Source: Gammaproteobacteria bacterium (GTDB lineage: Bacteria; Pseudomonadota; Gammaproteobacteria; Ga0077536). From it: a stretch of DNA of 64,000 nt. How positions within the stretch are numbered: the first letter of the stretch is position 1; each line of letters begins with the position of its first letter. The translations under genes were made by a program, and so were the position numbers. Positions 17,519 to 26,357 of this stretch are shown piece after piece. Where the stretch lies: contig JACKNG010000004.1 of assembly GCA_024235015.1 (NCBI GenBank), forward strand, positions 248,001 to 312,000, given 5' to 3'. The notes beneath the pieces were generated by a model that was not told the origin of the DNA, ran no database searches, and saw only the letters and a list, made by a program, of their open reading frames with translations.

Positions 17519-18472
17519 TCAGGGCGCCGGCCAGATACGAGCGAGTTGCGCACCGTTTTCGAGCCCGGCCTGCAGCACGGCTCGGAAGGGCGCCGGGTCC
17601 TTGATGAAGGTCAGCGCCGCGTCGCGCGGGAAGATCTGATCCTGCAGGCGCGAGATCCAGAAGCGCAGTCCGGCGGTCCTTATCGCCGCGGCCCAGCTGG
17701 CCTGTTCTGCCGCCGTCAACGGCCGCACCGCGTGGTAGGCCGCAACCAGCGCGCCCGCGCGCCGCGCATCGAGTTCCCCCGCTGCGAAGCACCAATCGGC
17801 CACCGTCACCGCGAGGTCGTAGATGAACGGTCCGTTGTGCGCGTAATAGAAATCGATGATGCCGCTCAACCGCTCCCCTTCGAACAAGGCGTTGTCATGG
17901 AACAGGTCGGCGTGGATGACGCCGCCGGGCAGACCCGGAACCCGTTCGAGGGCATCCGCGGCGAGGGCGGCTTCGAGCAGCACGCGGTCGCCCGCGGCGA
18001 GGCGCGGCGCGATCCGGGCGGCGACCGCGCGTCGCCAGGCCGGCCCGCGATCGTTGGCCCGGTAGCCGGGGAATTCGGCCACCGCGCGGTGCATGGTGGC
18101 CAGCGCCGCACCGATCGCCTGGCACTGGGCGGCGTTGGGCCGGGCCACGCTGCGGCCTGGCAGGCGTACGACCAGGGCGGCCGGGCGTTCGTTCAGGGTG
18201 CGCAGGTAGGCGCCGTCGCGATCCGCGATGGGATGGGCGCTGGGCAGGCCATGCTCGGCGAGGAACGCCATGAGATCGAGGAAGTAGCCGAGCTCGGCGC
18301 GCGGGGTGGCTTCGAACAGGGTCAGCACGTAGCGCCCCGCGCTGGTCGTCACGAAGTAGTTGGTGTTCTCGATGCCGGCCTCGATCCCCTCGAAGTCGAC
18401 CAGCTCACCGACCTCGTAGGCACGGAGGAAGGTTTCGAGTTCCGGGCGCCTGACAATGGTGAATACGGACAT
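17519..18472 (-). CDS. thrB: Homoserine kinase ThrB (APH-fold type)
   Basis: 317 aa. This is the aminoglycoside-phosphotransferase-like homoserine kinase found in Pseudomonas and relatives, not the GHMP type. It starts MSVFTIVRRPELETFLRAYE, with the family motif IEAGIENTNYFVTT, catalytic loop VIHADLFHDNALF (HxDLxxxN) and metal-binding IIDFYYAHNG. It phosphorylates homoserine for threonine synthesis. It is divergent from no obvious partner; the DUF2782-type gene is upstream on the same strand. Confidence 0.93.
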   Translation of the reverse strand: MSVFTIVRRPELETFLRAYEVGELVDFEGIEAGIENTNYFVTTSAGRYVLTLFEATPRAELGYFLDLMAFLAEHGLPSAHPIADRDGAYLRTLNERPAALVVRLPGRSVARPNAAQCQAIGAALATMHRAVAEFPGYRANDRGPAWRRAVAARIAPRLAAGDRVLLEAALAADALERVPGLPGGVIHADLFHDNALFEGERLSGIIDFYYAHNGPFIYDLAVTVADWCFAAGELDARRAGALVAAYHAVRPLTAAEQASWAAAIRTAGLRFWISRLQDQIFPRDAALTFIKDPAPFRAVLQAGLENGAQLARIWPAP

Positions 18473-18544
18473 GACGGTGGCGCCGGCCGCGCGCGGCGGA
18501 ACACTAGGGCAAAACGGACGGCTGCGTGACGCGCCGGCCCGGGC

Positions 18545-18907
18545 TCACCAGCTGAAGATCACCCACTGCGGCACGGTCGGCTTGGACGTGCGCTCGTTCA
18601 TGCGGGTTTCCATCAGGCCATCGCCGTCGCGATCGACGTAGTAGTAGGGCGGCCCGACGACCGGTTTCACCTTGACCATGTAGAGGCGCCCGTTGAGGCG
18701 GTATTCCTCGTAGGTGGCGTCCTTGCGATTGATGATGGTGACTTCGGGCTCGAGTTCCTCGTCGCCTTCGGCCCCGGCCTGCGGGTCGATGTTGACCGGC
18801 GGCGGCGGCGGAACCTCGACGAACTGGGGCGGCGCCGCTTCCTCGTCGGCCTGCGCGGAACTCGCGAGCAGGATGATGGGAAGTAGGACGGTGGGACGGA
18901 ATTTCAT
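18545..18907 (-). CDS. DUF2782-type secreted protein
   Basis: 120 aa from the ATG at 18907. Signal peptide FRPTVLLPIILLASSAQA, then a Pro/acidic stretch and a compact C-terminal region with EVTIINRKDATYEEYRLNG, YMVKVKPVVGPPYYYVDRDG and the terminal VPQWVIFSW, the pattern of DUF2782. Function is unknown. Such genes commonly sit next to polA and thrB in Gammaproteobacteria, as here: divergent from polA with 109 nt between start codons. The frame is open upstream to 19027 but would overlap polA and lose the signal peptide. Confidence 0.85.
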   Translation of the reverse strand: MKFRPTVLLPIILLASSAQADEEAAPPQFVEVPPPPPVNIDPQAGAEGDEELEPEVTIINRKDATYEEYRLNGRLYMVKVKPVVGPPYYYVDRDGDGLMETRMNERTSKPTVPQWVIFSW

Positions 18908-19016
18908 GGGGCTGACGTTCTCGGCGACGTGATCTTTGGGCGTCGGTCGAGCGATAGAATAGCATCGAACCCCCGGCAAAACAGCGCCGCCACGCGCTCG
19001 CGCAGGCAACTTCGGC

Positions 19017-21716
19017 ATGGCTCGCAAAACTCTCGTTCTCGTCGACGGCTCGTCCTATCTCTACCGGGCGTTCCATGCGCTGCCGATGTTGACGAACTCC
19101 AAGCACCACCCGACCGGCGCCATGCACGGCGTCATCGCCATGTTGCGGCGACTGGTGCAGAGCTACCAACCGGACTACTTCGCCGTGGTCTTCGATCCGC
19201 GCGGGCCGACCCTGCGTGACGAATGGTACGCGGACTACAAGGCCAACCGCCCACCGATGCCGGACGAACTCGCGGTCCAGATCGAACCGCTGCACGACAT
19301 CATCCGCGCGCTCGGCTACCCGCTGCTGCAGGTCGCCGGGGTCGAGGCCGACGACGTCATCGGTACGCTGGCCACGCAGGCCGAAGCCGCTGGCATGGAC
19401 GTCGTGATCTCGACCGGCGACAAGGACCTCGCCCAGTTGGTCGACGATCACGTCTCCCTGATCAACACCATGGACGACTCGGTGCTCGACCGCGCCGGGG
19501 TCGAGGCCAAGTTCGGCGTGCCGCCCGAGCGCATCGTCGATTACCTGACCCTCGTCGGCGACAGCGTCGATAACGTGCCGGGCGTGCCCAAGGTCGGGCC
19601 CAAGACGGCGGTGAAATGGCTCGGCGAGTACGGCAGCCTCGACGACATCATCGCCCATGCCGAGGATATCAAGGGCAAGATCGGCGACAACCTCCGCGGC
19701 GCGCTCGAGCAGCTGCCGCTGTCGCGCAAGCTGGTCACCATCCTGCGCGACGTCGAGGTCGAGGCCGAACTCGAGCAACTGGTCCGCGAGCCCATCGACG
19801 CGGCGCGCCTGGTCGAGCTCTACCGCACGTTCGAGTTCAACACCTGGCTCAAGGAACTCGAGGCCGAGGGCGTCGCCGAGACCCGTGTGGCGCCCCCGGA
19901 TGCCCCGGCGGCGGAGTACGAGGCGGTGCTGGACGAGGCCAGCCTGGCGCGCTGGCTGGAGACGCTGGAGGCAGCCGCTTGTTTCGCCTTCGACACCGAA
20001 ACGACGTCGCTCGATTACATGCAGGCGCAGATCGTGGGCGTCTCCTTCGCCGCCGCCGCCGGCCACGCGGCCTACGTGCCGCTGGCGCACGCCTACCCGG
20101 GGTGTCCCGACCAGCTGCCGCGCGAAGACGTACTCGAACGTCTGCGCCCGCTGCTCGAGGATCCGGCGCGGGCCAAGCTCGGCCACAACCTCAAGTACGA
20201 TCGCAACGTCCTCGCCAACCACGGCATCGTGCTGCGCGGCATCGCCCACGACACCATGCTCGAGTCCTACGTGCTGAACTCGACGGCTTCACGCCACGAT
20301 TTCGACTCGGTCGCGCAGAAATACCTCAACCATCGCACCATCCACTACGAGGAGGTCGCCGGCAAGGGCGCCAAGCAGATTGGGTTCGCCGAGGTCGCGA
20401 TCGAGGATGCCACGCCGTACGCCGCCGAGGACGCCGAGGTCTGCCTGCGCCTGCACGAGGCGCTGCATCCGCGCATTGCCGAGGATCCCGGCCTGGCTGC
20501 GGTCTACCGCGACATCGAGATCCCGCTGGTACCGGTGCTGGCCGACATGGAGCGGCGCGGCGTCTACATCGATACCCGCATGCTGCTCGAACAGAGCGCC
20601 GAACTCGAGCAGCGCATGGCCGAGATCGAGGCGCGCGCCCACGATGCCGCGGGCGAGGTGTTCAACATCGGCTCGCCCAAGCAGATCCAGGCGATCCTGT
20701 TCGACAAGCTCGGCCTGCCGGTGCTGCAGAAGACGCCCAAGGGGCAGCCTTCGACCGCCGAATCGGTGCTGGCCGAACTCGCCCACGACTACGATCTGCC
20801 GCGTCTCATCCTCGACCATCGCGGCCTGGCCAAGCTGAAATCGACCTACACCGACAAGCTGCCCAACCAGGTCGACCCGGACACCGGGCGCGTCCATACC
20901 AGTTACCACCAGGCGGTGGCCGCCACCGGGCGGTTGTCGTCGTCCGATCCCAACCTGCAGAACATCCCCGTGCGCACCGCCGAGGGTCGGCGCATCCGCC
21001 AGGCCTTCGTGGCGCCGCCCGGCAAGCTGCTGCTGGCCGCCGACTACTCCCAGATCGAGCTGCGCATCATGGCCCACCTGTCGGGCGACAGCGGCCTGCT
21101 GGGCGCGTTCGAACAGGGCCTGGACGTGCACCGTGCGACCGCCGCCGAGGTTTTCGGTAGCGGCCTCGAGGCCGTCGGCGACGACCAGCGGCGCGCCGCC
21201 AAGGCGATCAATTTCGGCCTCATCTACGGCATGTCGGCATTCGGCCTGGCGCGCCAGCTCGGCATCGAGCGCAGTGCCGCGCAGGACTACATCGAGCGCT
21301 ACTTCGCGCGCTATCCCGGCGTGCGCGCCTACATGGACGGCACGCGCGAACGCGCCCGCGAGCAGGGTTACGTCGAGACGGTGTTCGGCCGCCGCCTCTA
21401 CCTGCCCGACATCAACGCCCGCAATCCGCAGATGCGGCAATACGCCGAGCGCACCGCCATCAACGCGCCGATGCAGGGCACCGCCGCCGACATCATCAAG
21501 CGCGCCATGATCGCCGTCGACCGCTGGCTGGCCGGTTGCGGTCACGAAGCCGCCCTCATCATGCAGGTCCACGACGAGCTCGTCCTGGAAGTAGCACGTG
21601 AGGCCGCCGACGACGTGGCGGAGGCCGTGCGCGGCATCATGGAAGGGGCGGCCGACCTGGCCGTGCCGCTCATCGTCGAGGTCGGTCGCGGCGACAACTG
21701 GGACGAAGCGCACTAG
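19017..21716 (+). CDS. polA: DNA polymerase I
   Basis: 899 aa with all three activities. The 5'-3' exonuclease/flap domain (1 to about 290) begins LVLVDGSSYLYRAFHALP. The 3'-5' proofreading domain still has its metal-binding DTE (FAFDTETTSLD, near residue 323). The polymerase domain has motif A LLLAADYSQIELRIMAHLSG, the O-helix RRAAKAINFGLIYGMSAFGL and motif C QVHDELVLEV. It fills gaps in Okazaki fragment processing and excision repair. No partner gene follows; a 140-nt gap separates it from hisA. Confidence 0.98.
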   Translation: MARKTLVLVDGSSYLYRAFHALPMLTNSKHHPTGAMHGVIAMLRRLVQSYQPDYFAVVFDPRGPTLRDEWYADYKANRPPMPDELAVQIEPLHDIIRALGYPLLQVAGVEADDVIGTLATQAEAAGMDVVISTGDKDLAQLVDDHVSLINTMDDSVLDRAGVEAKFGVPPERIVDYLTLVGDSVDNVPGVPKVGPKTAVKWLGEYGSLDDIIAHAEDIKGKIGDNLRGALEQLPLSRKLVTILRDVEVEAELEQLVREPIDAARLVELYRTFEFNTWLKELEAEGVAETRVAPPDAPAAEYEAVLDEASLARWLETLEAAACFAFDTETTSLDYMQAQIVGVSFAAAAGHAAYVPLAHAYPGCPDQLPREDVLERLRPLLEDPARAKLGHNLKYDRNVLANHGIVLRGIAHDTMLESYVLNSTASRHDFDSVAQKYLNHRTIHYEEVAGKGAKQIGFAEVAIEDATPYAAEDAEVCLRLHEALHPRIAEDPGLAAVYRDIEIPLVPVLADMERRGVYIDTRMLLEQSAELEQRMAEIEARAHDAAGEVFNIGSPKQIQAILFDKLGLPVLQKTPKGQPSTAESVLAELAHDYDLPRLILDHRGLAKLKSTYTDKLPNQVDPDTGRVHTSYHQAVAATGRLSSSDPNLQNIPVRTAEGRRIRQAFVAPPGKLLLAADYSQIELRIMAHLSGDSGLLGAFEQGLDVHRATAAEVFGSGLEAVGDDQRRAAKAINFGLIYGMSAFGLARQLGIERSAAQDYIERYFARYPGVRAYMDGTRERAREQGYVETVFGRRLYLPDINARNPQMRQYAERTAINAPMQGTAADIIKRAMIAVDRWLAGCGHEAALIMQVHDELVLEVAREAADDVAEAVRGIMEGAADLAVPLIVEVGRGDNWDEAH

Positions 21717-21777
21717 GGCAACCGCGCCTGGCCGCCGCCGGTGTACTGCAATCAGTGTGCATTCCGCCCGTGCGCTT

Positions 21778-21807
21778 GTGCTAACATTTTGAGCACAGAG
21801 CTATAAC
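21778..21807 (+). promoter_or_regulatory. Candidate control region of hisA
   Basis: A TATAAC (21802-21807) in an A/T-rich patch about 50 nt before hisA could be a -10 box. Just upstream is a short inverted repeat, GTGCT-N9-AGCAC (21778-21796), that would overlap the -35 zone, where an operator is possible. No -35 hexamer fits ideal spacing, so this is tentative. Confidence 0.3.
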
Positions 21808-21856
21808 AAGCCATCGACGACGCCCAGCCCAGCCATCGTCCGCGCCCTGCAGTCCC

Positions 21857-22606
21857 ATGCTGTTGATACCCGCCATTGATATCAAGGACGGTAAATGCGT
21901 CCGCCTGCGCCAGGGAGACATGTCGCAGGGCACCATCTACTCCGATGATCCCGTCGCCGTTGCCCGGCGCTGGGCCGAGGCCGGCGCGCGGCGCCTGCAC
22001 ATCGTCGACCTGAACGGTGCCACCGACGGCCGCCCGATCAATTCCGACATCATCCACGCCATCTGCGAGGCCTGCCCGCAGGTGCCGATCCAGGTCGGCG
22101 GGGGGATCCGCGACGAGGACACCATCCAGCGCTACCTCGATGCCGGCGTGCGCTTCGTCATTCTCGGCACCAAGGCCGTGACCGCGCCGCACTTCGTGTC
22201 CGACGTGTGCCTGGAATTCCCCGGCCACATCATCGTCGGGCTCGACGTGCGCGACGGCAAGGTCGCCATCGACGGCTGGTCCAAGCTGTCGCGCCACGAC
22301 GCGATCGACCTCGCCCAGCATTTCGAGACCGATGGCGTCGCCGCCATCGTCTTCACCGACATCGGCCGCGACGGCATGATGACCGGCCTCAACGTCGACG
22401 CCACGGTCGAGTTCGCGCGCCAGCTGACCATCCCGGTCATCGCCTCCGGCGGGGTGACCAATCTCGACGACATCCGTGCGCTGTGCGCGGTCTACCCGGA
22501 AGGCATCACCGGGGCGATCACGGGGCGCGCGATCTACGAAGGAACGCTCGATTTCGCCGAGGCCCAGCGCCTCGCCGACGAACTGTGCGGCGATGCGGCA
22601 CCCTGA
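21857..22606 (+). CDS. hisA: ProFAR isomerase HisA
   Basis: 249 aa (beta/alpha)8 barrel. It isomerises ProFAR to PRFAR in histidine synthesis. The catalytic Asp is in IPAIDIKDGKCVRLRQGD, the second in FTDIGRDGMMTGLN, with phosphate loops QVGGGIRDEDTI and IASGGVTNLDDI. The gene ends exactly where hisF begins. The usual upstream genes hisB and hisH are not adjacent; polA is. HisH, the glutaminase partner of HisF, must therefore be encoded elsewhere. Confidence 0.97.
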   Translation: MLLIPAIDIKDGKCVRLRQGDMSQGTIYSDDPVAVARRWAEAGARRLHIVDLNGATDGRPINSDIIHAICEACPQVPIQVGGGIRDEDTIQRYLDAGVRFVILGTKAVTAPHFVSDVCLEFPGHIIVGLDVRDGKVAIDGWSKLSRHDAIDLAQHFETDGVAAIVFTDIGRDGMMTGLNVDATVEFARQLTIPVIASGGVTNLDDIRALCAVYPEGITGAITGRAIYEGTLDFAEAQRLADELCGDAAP

Positions 22607-23374
22607 ATGGGTCTCGCCAAGCGCGTCATCCCCTGTCTCGACGTAGACGCCGGCCGCGTCGTCAAGGGCGTCCGCTTCGTCGACATCCGCGACGCCGGTG
22701 ACCCGGTCGAAGTGGCACGGCGCTACGACGAACAGGGTGCCGACGAGATCACCTTTCTCGACATCACCGCGAGCAGCGACGATCGCGACACCATCGTCCA
22801 CGTGGTCGAGGACGTCGCCGCCCAGGTTTTCATTCCGCTGACGGTCGGCGGCGGTATCCGCACCGTCGAAGACGTCCGCCGCATGTTGCAGGCCGGCGCC
22901 GACAAGGTCGGCATCAACACTGCCGCGGTGACCAACCCGGAATTCGTGCGCGAAGCGAGTACCCGCTTTGGCTCGCAGTGCATCGTGGTCGCCATCGATG
23001 CGCGCGCGGTGCCCGGTGAACGCGGGCGCTGGGAGGTCTACACCCACGGCGGGCGCAAGCCCACCGGGCTCGATGCCGTGGCCTGGGCGCGTCGCATGGC
23101 CGACTACGGCGCCGGCGAAATCCTCCTCACCAGCATGGATCGCGACGGTACGCGCGACGGCTACGACATCGCGCTGACCCGGGCGGTCGCCGACGCCGTG
23201 CCGATCCCGGTGATCGCCTCGGGTGGGGTCGGCACCCTCGCCCATCTCGTCGAGGGGGTCGTCGCGGGCCACGCCGACGCCGTGCTGGCGGCGAGCATCT
23301 TCCACTTCGGCGAGCACACCGTGGCCGAGGCCAAGCAGGCCATGGCGGCGGGCGGCATCGAGGTGCGCTGGTGA
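22607..23374 (+). CDS. hisF: Imidazole glycerol phosphate synthase cyclase subunit HisF
   Basis: 255 aa barrel. Uses ammonia from HisH to convert PRFAR to IGP and AICAR. Catalytic Asp residues lie in IPCLDVDAGRVVKGVRF and IVVAIDARAV; phosphate sites in TVGGGIRTVEDVRR and IASGGVGTLAHLVEG. It abuts hisA with no gap and overlaps hisI by 4 nt, so it is clearly cotranscribed. Confidence 0.98.
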   Translation: MGLAKRVIPCLDVDAGRVVKGVRFVDIRDAGDPVEVARRYDEQGADEITFLDITASSDDRDTIVHVVEDVAAQVFIPLTVGGGIRTVEDVRRMLQAGADKVGINTAAVTNPEFVREASTRFGSQCIVVAIDARAVPGERGRWEVYTHGGRKPTGLDAVAWARRMADYGAGEILLTSMDRDGTRDGYDIALTRAVADAVPIPVIASGGVGTLAHLVEGVVAGHADAVLAASIFHFGEHTVAEAKQAMAAGGIEVRW

Positions 23375-23757
23375 GTTGGCTCGACGAGGTGGCCTGGGAC
23401 GAGCGTGGTCTTGCCCCGGTGATCACCCAGGACGCGGACTCCCTGCAGGTCCTGACCTTGGCCTGGATGAACCGTTTGGCCCTGGAAACGAGCTTAGCGG
23501 AAGGCCGCGCGGTGTACTGGTCGCGTTCGCGCAACAAGCTGTGGCGTAAGGGCGAGGAGTCGGGGCACGTGCAACGCCTGCGCGAGGTGCGCCTGGACTG
23601 CGATGCGGACGCCATCCTGCTGCTCGTCGAGCAGGTCGGCGGCATCGCCTGCCACACCGGTCGCGTGCGCTGCTTCTACCGCCGTCTCGAGGACGGCGCG
23701 TGGCGTGAAACCGACCCGGTGTTGCGGGATCCGAAGGACATCTACCGCAACCAATGA
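23371..23757 (+). CDS. hisI: Phosphoribosyl-AMP cyclohydrolase HisI
   Basis: 128 aa, the stand-alone cyclohydrolase rather than a HisIE fusion. Conserved WMNRLALETSLAEGRAVYWS and LRLDC-like region (LREVRLDCDADAILLLVEQ), with the metal Cys residues in DCDAD and GGIACHTGRVRCFYR. It starts with GTG at 23371, overlapping hisF by 4 nt. The separate hisE follows after 28 nt. Confidence 0.96.
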   Translation: MSWLDEVAWDERGLAPVITQDADSLQVLTLAWMNRLALETSLAEGRAVYWSRSRNKLWRKGEESGHVQRLREVRLDCDADAILLLVEQVGGIACHTGRVRCFYRRLEDGAWRETDPVLRDPKDIYRNQ

Positions 23758-23785
23758 CCGCGCGCGCGGTCCATGGAGCAATGAC

Positions 23786-24109
23786 ATGAGCGAAGTACTC
23801 GACCGTCTCGCCGCGGTCATCGACGAGCGTCGCGGCGCCGATCCGGACTCGTCCTACGTCGCCTCGCTGCTGCACGCGGGCATCGACAAGATCCTGAAAA
23901 AGCTGGGCGAAGAGGCGACCGAAACGATCATCGCGGGCAAGGGCGGCGAGCGCGGCCAGGTGATATACGAGACTGCGGATTTATGGTTTCATTCCGTAGT
24001 GATGCTCAAGTTTCTCGATATCGAACCCGGCGAAGTTTTGGCGGAACTCGAGCGGCGCTTCGGTCGTTCAGGTCTGGAAGAAAAAGCGGCACGGCAGGTC
24101 AAGGGCTGA
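23786..24109 (+). CDS. hisE: Phosphoribosyl-ATP pyrophosphatase HisE
   Basis: 107 aa all-alpha MazG-like pyrophosphatase. It starts MSEVLDRLAAVIDERRGADP and carries the metal-binding pattern KKLGEEATETIIAGKGG with ETADLWFHSVVML. The ATG at 23786 has GGAG 7 nt upstream; open frame before it is shadow sequence. It completes hisA-F-I-E and leads into tatA, a frequent order in Gamma- and Betaproteobacteria. Confidence 0.96.
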   Translation: MSEVLDRLAAVIDERRGADPDSSYVASLLHAGIDKILKKLGEEATETIIAGKGGERGQVIYETADLWFHSVVMLKFLDIEPGEVLAELERRFGRSGLEEKAARQVKG

Positions 24110-24148
24110 CCACCGGTCAGGCCCGCGCCACGTGCAACGGAGGCAAGC

Positions 24149-24367
24149 ATGGGATTCGGTATCAAAGAGCTGGTCGTCATCCTGATCATCGTCGTACTGG
24201 TGTTCGGGACCAAGAAGATCAAGAACATCGGCGGTGACGTCGGTGGTTGGATCCGCGATTTCCGCAAGGCGATGAAGGACGAACCCTCGCCGGACGAGGA
24301 TGCCCCGGCGGCGGACAACCGCCGTGTCATCGAAGGCGAGGCGCGGACCGAGAAGGAACACGTCTGA
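24149..24367 (+). CDS. tatA: Sec-independent translocase subunit TatA
   Basis: 72 aa. One N-terminal membrane helix (IKELVVILIIVVLVFG), then the FGTKKIKNIG hinge and the amphipathic helix IRDFRKAMKDE, followed by an acidic tail. It forms the protein-conducting assembly for folded twin-arginine substrates. CGGAGG precedes the ATG. A likely substrate, an FAD oxidase with a twin-arginine signal, is encoded at 63087. Confidence 0.96.
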   Translation: MGFGIKELVVILIIVVLVFGTKKIKNIGGDVGGWIRDFRKAMKDEPSPDEDAPAADNRRVIEGEARTEKEHV

Positions 24368-24377
24368 CACCGCGACG

Positions 24378-24797
24378 ATGTTCGATATCGGTTTCTGGGA
24401 ACTCGCCGTCATCGGCGTGATCGCGCTCTTGGTCGTCGGCCCGGAGCGCATGCCGGGCCTGATCCGCGCGACCGGCAAGTGGGTCGGCCAGATCCAGCGC
24501 CTGGCGCGCGACCTGCGGCGCGAGATTGAACGCGAAGCGCAGACCGAGGAGTTCCGCAAGCTCAACCAGGATTTCCTCGAAGAAGATCGCCGTCTCAAGG
24601 CCAGCGTACGCGAGGCCAGCGCGACCACCACGCCGCAACCCACGCCGCCGGCCGCGGAAGGGCTCGAGGAGGCCTCGCTCGAGGAATCCGCGGATCCCGG
24701 CGATCGCGCCGCCACGGCGGCGGACGCGACCGAGTCCGCAGCAGCGGATGCCGTCGAAGCCGAACAAGCACGCACACCCAGCCAGCAGAACGCCTGA
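24378..24797 (+). CDS. tatB: Sec-independent translocase subunit TatB
   Basis: 139 aa from the ATG at 24378. It begins MFDIGFWELAVIGVIALLVV with the TatB-typical GPERMPGLIR, an extended amphipathic helix rich in Arg/Glu (QIQRLARDLRREIEREAQTE) and a low-complexity Ala/Glu tail. TatB forms the receptor complex with TatC. It is only 10 nt from tatA. Confidence 0.95.
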   Translation: MFDIGFWELAVIGVIALLVVGPERMPGLIRATGKWVGQIQRLARDLRREIEREAQTEEFRKLNQDFLEEDRRLKASVREASATTTPQPTPPAAEGLEEASLEESADPGDRAATAADATESAAADAVEAEQARTPSQQNA

Positions 24798-24830
24798 GTC
24801 CCGCGGCCTGCGGCCGAGGTTCCCCGCCCC

Positions 24831-25616
24831 ATGTCGAGTAATGACCTGAAACCCTCGCCCGACGCCGCTCAGACCGACGGGCCCGATCCCACGGAAAAGC
24901 CCTTCGTCGCGCACCTGATCGAACTGCGCAACCGGATGTTGCGTACCCTGGTATGCGTGTTCGCGGTGCTGCTGTGCCTGATGCCGGTCTCCAACGAACT
25001 GTACGTGTGGCTGGCCGACCCGTTGCTGTCCAAGCTGCCCGGCTCGGGTACGATGATCGCGACCCAGGTCGCTTCGCCCTTCCTGGCGCCGTTCAAACTC
25101 ACGGTGTTCGTCGCCGTGCTGATCTCGGTGCCCTACATCTTCTACCAGGCCTGGGCCTTCGTCGCGCCGGGGCTCTATCTGCACGAGCGGCGCCTGGCGC
25201 TGCCCCTGCTCTTTTCCAGCACGCTGTTGTTCTACCTCGGCTGCGCCTTCGCCTACTTCGTGGTCTTCCCGTTGGTGTTCGGTTTCTTCACCGCGATCGC
25301 GCCCGAGGGCGTGACCATCATGACCGACATCACCCACTACCTCGATTTCGTGCTGATGTTGTTCCTCGCCTTCGGCGTCGCCTTCGAGGTGCCGGTGGCG
25401 ACCTACCTGATGGTGCGCACCGGTATCACGACCGTCGAGTCGCTCAGCACCAAGCGCCCCTACATCATCGTCGGCGCGTTCGTCATCGGCATGCTGCTGA
25501 CGCCGCCCGACGTCATCTCGCAGACCCTGCTGGCCCTGCCGATGTGGGTGCTCTACGAACTCGGCCTGCTGTTGTGCAAGCTGACCATCAAGCCGGAGGA
25601 CGAGGAGGCCGCCTGA
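24831..25616 (+). CDS. tatC: Sec-independent translocase subunit TatC
   Basis: 261 aa with six predicted membrane segments. Motifs include HLIELRNRMLRTLVCVFAVL, the second-helix SVPYIFYQAWAFVAPGLYLH and FEVPVATYLMVRTGI. TatC recognises the twin-arginine motif. The C-terminal tail KPEDEEAA is hydrophilic. It converges with rpiA with 13 nt between stop codons and no clear terminator. Confidence 0.97.
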   Translation: MSSNDLKPSPDAAQTDGPDPTEKPFVAHLIELRNRMLRTLVCVFAVLLCLMPVSNELYVWLADPLLSKLPGSGTMIATQVASPFLAPFKLTVFVAVLISVPYIFYQAWAFVAPGLYLHERRLALPLLFSSTLLFYLGCAFAYFVVFPLVFGFFTAIAPEGVTIMTDITHYLDFVLMLFLAFGVAFEVPVATYLMVRTGITTVESLSTKRPYIIVGAFVIGMLLTPPDVISQTLLALPMWVLYELGLLLCKLTIKPEDEEAA

Positions 25617-25629
25617 GGCGCTGCCGGCG

Positions 25630-26289
25630 TCAGTCGATGCGTTCGACGCCGCCAGCGGTTGCGACCAGCAGCACGTCGGCCGGCCGCCGCGCGAACAGGC
25701 CGTTGGTCACCACCCCGGGGATGTCGTTGATGGCGCGCTCGAGCGCCACCGGTTCGTCGATGGCGAGATCGTGGACGTCGAGAATGACGTTGCCGTTGTC
25801 GGTGACGAAACCGGCCCGCCACTCGGGACTGCCGCCGAGCTTGACCATCTCGCGCGCGACCATGCTGCGCGCCATCGGGATGACTTCCACCGGCAGCGGG
25901 AAGGCACCGAGGCGCCCGACCAGCTTGCTGTCGTCGATGATGCAGACGAAGTTCAGCGCCGCCTCGGCGACGATCTTCTCGCGCGTCAGCGCGCCGCCGC
26001 CGCCCTTGACGAGATGGCGATGGCGGGTCGCCTCGTCGGCGCCATCGACGTAGACGACCAGCTCGCTGACCGCGTTCAGCTCGACCAGCGGGATGCCGTG
26101 GCCACGCAGGCGTTCGGCGCTGGCCTCCGAACTCGCCACCGCACCCTCGATGCGGCCCTTGAAGGCAGCCAGCTCGTCGATGAAGTAGTTGGCGGTGCTG
26201 CCGGTGCCGACGCCGACGAAGGTCTTGTCCTCGATGAAATCCAGCGCCGCGCGCGCTACCGCGCGCTTCTTGTCGTCCTGCGTACTCAT
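25630..26289 (-). CDS. rpiA: Ribose-5-phosphate isomerase A
   Basis: 219 aa. It interconverts ribose-5-phosphate and ribulose-5-phosphate in the pentose phosphate pathway. Signature sequences are VGVGTGSTANYFIDELAAF, YVDGADEATRHRHLVKGGGG (with the catalytic Asp and Lys), and ALTREKIVAEAA. It is divergent from ilvA with 68 nt between the start codons, a shared promoter region. Confidence 0.97.
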   Translation of the reverse strand: MSTQDDKKRAVARAALDFIEDKTFVGVGTGSTANYFIDELAAFKGRIEGAVASSEASAERLRGHGIPLVELNAVSELVVYVDGADEATRHRHLVKGGGGALTREKIVAEAALNFVCIIDDSKLVGRLGAFPLPVEVIPMARSMVAREMVKLGGSPEWRAGFVTDNGNVILDVHDLAIDEPVALERAINDIPGVVTNGLFARRPADVLLVATAGGVERID

Positions 26290-26357
26290 GCCTGCATGTT
26301 GTCCGTGGAGGGGGGCACAGCCACCGTGGCGGCGGGTGCAGATGGTATCTTATCGGG